The notes under the pieces: generated by a model | Told to the model about the DNA's origin: nothing | The model's database searches: none | Seen by the model: only the letters and a program-made list of their open reading frames with translations | Shown: positions 58,901 to 64,000 of the stretch, piece by piece | Numbering within the stretch: the stretch's first letter is position 1 | Layout of the letters: every line of letters starts with the position of its first letter | Source of the DNA: Gymnopus androsaceus JB14 | Taxonomy: Eukaryota; Basidiomycota; Agaricomycetes; Agaricales; Omphalotaceae | Direction: 5' to 3' | DNA length: 64,000 nt | NCBI GenBank assembly: GCA_009733575.1 | Contig: ML769585.1 | Span: 62,001-126,000 of the forward strand | Made by a program: the position numbers and the translations under genes

Positions 58901-60038
58901 TACATCAGCAAAACCTAGGTGATGGTTATAGTGGCTATAGCATCAGAAAAAAATGTTTTGGGCCCAGGAGGATCTAAGGTCACCCAGTCCTCTTAGGCAA
59001 CCTGAGGCATCTAGTTGGCCCAGGAAAAAGGGTAAAAATTTGGACACCTTAGGTATCCTAGTCATCCTAGGTGTCCTGGGACATCCTGAGACATCCTAGG
59101 ACATCCCAAGATGTCCTGAGGGTGAAGCTTTATCCCAGGATGCCCCAGGACACCCTCAGGACATCTTGGGATGTCCTAGGATGTCTCACATCAGCAAAAC
59201 CTGTACCGGCTGGGAGCACTGGCTAGCACTTGCCAGCACTGGCTGGCACATCCCAGTGCTGGCAAGCACTTGACAGTGCTTCCAGAGAGTCCCAGGATGT
59301 CCCAGGACACCTAGGATGACTAGGATACCTGAGGTGTCCAAAGTTTTACCCTTTTTCCTGGGCCAGCTAGGATGCCTCAGGTTGCCTAAGAGGACTGGGT
59401 GATCTTAGATCCTCCTGGGCCCAAAACAGTTTTTGCTGATGTAGCAAGCCATAGCAGCCATAGTGCTATGAAATGCTATGAGCTGCTATGAGATCACTGA
59501 GTACTCAAGCCAGTTGTCATTCTCTCCTGTCAATAGTATATAGCATTGATGCATTGTTGTAACTTCTCCAAGTTCCCTTCCTTCCCTCCCAATTTTTTTT
59601 TTTTTTCCAAGTTGGTTCTGAGTTGCTTTGGCTTGGCATTCTTGGTGGGTTTCATTCAAGCCTTCAACCTTCTTCAATATCTAATTAAGCATTGCATACT
59701 ATACTATAGCTTTATCTATGCTCTATACTAGTTACCGTAGCTCTGTTTTGGTAAACTATCCTACTATGCACTACTAATCTGACAATATATATAATTTATT
59801 ATGATTATTTGGTCTCGCAAGTGAGAGAAACAATTCCAAGGACATCATATATATTTAAATATTGAAAGACCGACAGATGATGCAATGATGTGCCGTGAAA
59901 TGCAAAATCCATAGCAACCCATAACAGTTCATAGCAATCCATAGCTCTGGAGAGATGGAGACATGGGTGCTATGGGTGCTATGAGTGCTGGATAGTGCTA
60001 TCCAGTGCTGTCCAGTACACACAGGTTTTGCTGATGTA
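58901..60038. mobile_element. TA-target element with CATCAGCAAAACC ends, containing another MITE
   Basis: The left end is TACATCAGCAAAACC and the right end GGTTTTGCTGATGTA. The subterminal parts contain many GTGCTATGAG and CAGTGCT motifs. The interior holds the MITE at 58941-59441, plus another partial CATCAGCAAAACCTG end at 59189. A TA target is assumed because the outer ends are TA. Confidence 0.7.
58941..59441. mobile_element. CATCAG-terminus MITE, second copy
   Basis: The arms match the MITE at 14461-14845 (TTTTGGGCCCAGGAGGATCT at the left). It is longer because an extra segment, with its own CATCAGCAAAACCTG end and GCACTGGC repeats, sits in the loop. Flanked by TAG on both sides. Confidence 0.85.
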
Positions 60039-61668
60039 GATATCTATGTGCATTTCAAGAAGCTTATTTAGTTTTTTTTTGTTAGAACACAAGTCTTGTG
60101 AGTGAGAGCAATCTATAATTTGCATTAACAGGTGTAATAATAAAGTATAGAAAGGCTTACAATTGGGTTTAGTAACTGAGATCATAGTCACTAGACTTTG
60201 TATTATTATAAGATTGCAAGTTAAGTGAGCTGGTCTCTGAAAAGATGCCGCAGAAGTAAATTTGTGTCTGTGCAACTTTCTATGCAACTTGAAATTGTCA
60301 GATAAACAGAAAATGCTCGCATGATTCTATTCAGTATATGACCTCTGCCTTTCTCACTCAGAGGGAGATGATAAGGTTAGCCAAAACTCGGACCAGAGGT
60401 CCATAAATTAAGCGGATCATGAAGTGCTGTACTGTACAGGAACATCAGTAGCTAATGGAATGCATAGTATGGTACAAGTACACTAATTAGAAAGAGAAAC
60501 AGATAACAGATATGTGAAATAGAGGGAGAGGAGGGAGGGTGACGAAAAAATGCGCAGATCCTGCTAGATCTGCTCGGATATCTGTTAGTACAATGTAGAA
60601 AGCTTATCAGGCATGATCTGCGCACCAAGAGCCCTGATATCTAGTGATCTAACAAGCAGGAAAGCGGAATGTGCACTGGATGTGTTTAGATCTGGCTAGA
60701 TGTGTTGTGGGCTCTGTTCAGTGACAAGATCAAGGTAAAAAATGCGAAGCCATACCAGATCCTTGTATCTGAGATACTGTAAACTCGAAGCTAGTAGTCT
60801 GTACAGATGTAAGGATGTGCTGGGAAGTGATGTTAGAGCTATCAGAGCTGTGGAGAGCGGACAACCAGCCTTACCCAACACTGAGAGAGATGATGGGGGA
60901 AAGGAAGCAAGGAGCACAAGGAATCAGGACGCCTCAGGGCATTCTCACACAGGCCTCTGCTCGGAACTCCGGCACCTGGATGAGACTGAGGGCATCTGAC
61001 CATGGCCCCATGACCTGGCTGATGAATGATATAACTCAAAAAAGCGAGTCGAGCATGTCCCTAGAATGGAACATAGCGTGCCAACCACGACAGCTATTAA
61101 CAAGCTGCTTGCGCACAAATGACCGTGACGGTACGCTGGAAATATGGACTGAACGCAGTAACGCTTTAATCAACGGAAGGCATTGAATAAGAGTGAAATG
61201 ACTAAGTTGCTCAGAATTTGGAGTTGAGCAAGTTGTGATACATTGCTGCGATGCACCATAGATACTGAAGATAGAAGCATGGTTGGTAAGCCAATATTGT
61301 AGGGCATATCGAACTCTATTTGCGTGCACTAGGGGTGGCAAAGAGGATATAGCAAAGTGCAGCAATTGTGTAAATGAATTCATGTGCGCTAAAAAGCGAT
61401 GAATTGTGGATTACAATTGCTGCAGAAGATCTGTTGTTTGCTGAGGCCTGCAGAAAAGCTCCCTACCTCTGGAATCCGCCTTCATGTTGAGCAAGCTACA
61501 TTCTTGGACCATGAATGCCCATGAAAATTCAAGCATGGGGTACCAAATCTAGGCCAAAGATTTATGTACTCTCAATCCGACATTCCAGTCTACCAGGAAA
61601 AGTAACTAGTTAGATAGTCCAAAGTGTAACAATCCAGTAACTAATATGATCAAAATCCACAGGAAACC
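60039..61668. other. unassigned region with one low-confidence ORF
   Basis: 60815-61186 (+) is open for 123 codons (MLELSELWRADNQPYPTLRE, then TPQGILTQASARNSGTWMRL). Its composition is unlike the AT-rich neighbours and it could be part of an old gene, but no domain is recognised. Nothing else is seen. Confidence 0.3.
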
Positions 61669-61969
61669 CAGGGGCCCCGCCTGGAATCCATATGCCCTGC
61701 CTGAAATCCATATGGCTAGGACCTCTGGCACCCTTTGGATATGGATTCCATGCACTAGTAAATATAGTAGTGCATGGATTCCATGCATGTCACATAGAAT
61801 CCATGCACTAGTAAATATAGTAGTGTATGGATTCCATGCACAAGTAAATATAGTAGTGCATGCAAAGTATAGTAATAGTCACGTGACACTGTCACACATT
61901 ACAAATTGAAATTTGTGAAATAGTGATTGATAGTTACAGTGATGACTTTCTCATCTACACCATGCAACC

Positions 61970-62247
61970 TACAGTGACGGCAAAATCAAATCCACACCCC
62001 CAATTTGGAAGCTGCTTACATCACCGGCACTTATTGCATGAAAAAGTCTACCTCTCAGCAAAAATTATCCATTTTTGAGTATATACAGCCTGTATTAACA
62101 CTAGGAGTAGCGTAGAGTATAGCAAACAGTTCTGATATATAGTACTGCCAAAAAAAAGTGGTACAAAACAGTACAAAAAAAGTTTAGCACCGGTGACGTA
62201 GGCAGCTTCCAAATCGGGGGTGTGGATTTGATTTCACTGTCACTGTA
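61970..62247. mobile_element. Tc1-type MITE 1
   Basis: The ends TACAGTGACGGCAAAATC and (inverted) TACAGTGACAGTGAAATC each continue with AAATCCACACCCCC and GGAAGCTGC; the outer TA is the likely target. ACAGTG ends with a TA target are typical of Tc1/mariner. Confidence 0.85.
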
Positions 62248-62354
62248 CCTCTGCTGATCCCATCAGCCCGCATGTGACACCGTCACACAAACTACAAATT
62301 AAACTTTTGATTACAATGAGGATGAATTCCAGAAGGAGAGCTACGGTTAAGGTA

Positions 62355-62576
62355 CAGTGACGGCAACTATTGATGAACCACCCCAAATTGGGAAAGCAGT
62401 TATTCTGATCTATTTTGTATCTTTTTTACATTCATGTTGTAAAGTACAATGTCTAGTATATACACAATATATTTCAGCATTTTAGACACTTGCTATGACT
62501 AGTAATAAGCTTGAAACCATTACAATGACAATTTAAATACTCTTGGGGTGGTTCATCAATAGTTGCCATCACTGTA
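62355..62576. mobile_element. Tc1-type MITE 2
   Basis: The TIR TACAGTGAYGGCAACTATTG, followed by ATGAACCACCCC, is present at both ends in inverted orientation. 222 bp. Related to MITE 1 by its first 13 bases only. Confidence 0.85.
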
Positions 62577-62639
62577 TACTGTATATGTAGTGTCACAGTG
62601 TCACATGTGTTACATGACCTTATTTGGGCATGAGGTACC

Positions 62640-63010
62640 ATAATCAGTGGGAGTTGGGAAAACAATCCCTAAATATTTTCATCATTTTTTATGATTTTTC
62701 CGAGATTTATCAAGCTCAATTCCCGTTATTGGGCAGGAAAATCACACCCATAAGCGCTGGTGGGTGGGATAACAATGCCCAAATATTTTCACTATTTTGC
62801 ATGATTTTTCCAGAATTTATCAAGCTCAATTCCCAATGTTCTGTGCTAAAATAAGCACCCATGTGTGCCTATACACACCGGGAGGGGGGGGCGGAACAAC
62901 AATGCCAAAATATTTTGATGATCTTTGATGATTTTTTAAGGATTTATCAAGCCTGATTCCCAATATTTTTTGGATAAATAATCGCCCATAAGCACCAGGA
63001 GGGTGGGCAC
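62640..63010. repeat. three-unit tandem repeat of about 120-130 bp
   Basis: Each unit has AATATTTTCA, ATGATTTTTCC and ATTTATCAAGCTCAATTCCC, then a GGGTGGG stretch. The AATATTTTCACTATTTT.CATGATTTTT part also occurs in the arms of the 3.5-kb palindrome (55500 and 58020). Confidence 0.75.
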
Positions 63011-63024
63011 AGTGCTTAAGGTCA

Positions 63025-63810
63025 TACTAGTTAGTAAGCTAATGGTTGTACTGGTACCAATAACTCGTACTAGTAACTAACCTAATGGTGGTAGTAGTAC
63101 TAATAACTCGGACTAGTAACTAATCTAATGGTAGTACTAACTCGGACTAGTAACTAATCGACTGGTTGTATTAGTACTAGTAACTAATCTAATGGTAGTA
63201 CTAACTCCGACTAGTAAGTAATCTACTGGTGGTACTAGTACTAATAACTCGGACTAGTAACTAATCTAATGGTTGAAGTAGTACTAACAACTCGGACTAG
63301 TAACTAATCTAATGGTGGTACTAGTACTAATCACTTAGACTAGTAACTAATCTAATGGTTGAACCAGTACCAATAACTCGGACTAGTAACTAATCTAATG
63401 GTGGTACTAGTACTAATCACTTAGACTAGTAACTAATCTAATGGTTGAACCAGTACCAATAACTCGGACTAGTAAGTAATCTAATGGTTGAACTAGTACT
63501 AATAAGTTGTACTAGTAATGAATCTAATGCTTATAATAGTACTAATAACTCGGACTAGTAACTAATCTAATGGTTGAAGTAGTACTAACAACTCGGACTA
63601 GTAACTAATCTAATGGTGGTACTAGTACTAATAACTCAGACTAGTAGCTAATCTAATGGTTGAACTAGTACTAATCAGTTATACTAGTAATGAATCTAAT
63701 GCTTATAATAGCACTAATTACTCATACTAGTAACTAATCTAGTGGTGGTACTAGTACTGATAACTCAGACTAGTAACTAATCTAATGGTTGAACTAGTAC
63801 TAATGCGACA
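63025..63810. repeat. ACTAGT-rich minisatellite array
   Basis: About a dozen degenerate units of roughly 60-70 bp built from GACTAGTAACTAATCTAATGG, TGGTACTAGTACTAAT and AACTCG, so the palindrome ACTAGT recurs every 25-40 bp. No coding potential. Confidence 0.85.
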
Positions 63811-64000
63811 TGGATGGAATCCATACACTACTATTTTGACTAGTGCATGGAATCTATGCAACATGCATGGATTCCATGCAACATGCATGAAATCCATACA
63901 CCACTATTTTTACTAGTGCATGGAATCCATATCCAAAGGGTGCCAGAGGTCCTAGCTGTATGGATTCCAGGCAGGGCGTATGGATTCCAGGGCCCTGGAT

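Larger units (their letters stand above)
61669..63998. mobile_element. long-TIR element at the window edge
   Basis: Left 61669-61860 and right 63815-63998 are inverted copies. Shared blocks: CCTGGAATCCATA, GCCCTGCCTG, CTAGGACCTCTGGCACCC and TTTGGATATGGATTCCATGC, with ATGGATTCCATGCA palindromes between. The element encloses two Tc1-type MITEs and two tandem arrays. The target duplication cannot be tested because the window ends 2 bp beyond it. Confidence 0.75.

Noticed and set aside
59546..59731. 61-codon ORF with a phenylalanine run
   Set aside because: It derives from a poly-T tract inside a MITE.
63025..63810. CRISPR-like array
   Set aside because: The units are degenerate and contiguous with no unique spacers, and the window is eukaryotic.

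Overview
This window looks like nuclear DNA of a filamentous basidiomycete, probably an agaricomycete. Genes are broken by many 45-60 nt introns. The family content also fits: DUF6534 membrane proteins, a DUF6589-type protein beside a RecQ-like helicase, and a P3A plasma-membrane proton pump. No tRNA, rRNA or CRISPR was seen. Two compartments are obvious by eye: a gene-rich part with frequent CpG (about 2.2-6.6 kb and 28.5-50.5 kb) and CpG-poor transposon-rich parts (about 6.8-28 kb and 50.5-64 kb).

Layout. 0-6.6 kb: tail of a RecQ-like helicase (+) converging on a multi-exon DUF6589-like gene (-); the promoter of the latter recurs elsewhere in the window. 6.8-11.8 kb: unidentified sequence, a frameshifted SAM-like ORF and a nearly intact Tc1/mariner transposase gene. 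11.8-22.7 kb: a complete Ty1/copia element with two LTRs and a 5-bp target duplication. It carries a full hAT transposon inside gag, which itself carries a MITE, and a second hAT-type MITE further along gag. 22.7-28.5 kb: a decayed DUF6534 paralogue (copy E) cut by a Mutator-type MITE and by a TA-target element, then the 3' part of a second copia element.

28.5-44.5 kb: an amplified locus. Four more DUF6534 genes flank MTR4, two on each side in opposite orientation, with partial copies of MTR4 and of an unidentified gene X scattered between them. 45.4-50.5 kb: conserved housekeeping genes: V-ATPase subunit E (-) and cytochrome c oxidase subunit 6 (+) sharing a 114-bp intergenic promoter, then the plasma-membrane H+-ATPase (+). 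MTR4 and the H+-ATPase carry single-base frameshifts that need checking against reads. 50.5-64 kb: no convincing gene; a hAT MITE, a solo LTR, a 3.5-kb palindromic Mutator-like element with a perfect 9-bp target duplication, nested CATCAG-terminus MITEs, Tc1-type MITEs, and an array rich in ACTAGT inside another long-TIR element that reaches the window edge.

The housekeeping genes are conserved eukaryotic functions: RNA surveillance, vacuolar acidification, respiration and plasma-membrane energisation. The rest of the window is explained by transposition, segmental duplication and CpG decay. In the copia pol frame, seven in-frame TGA stops fall in one reading frame, mostly where arginine is expected.
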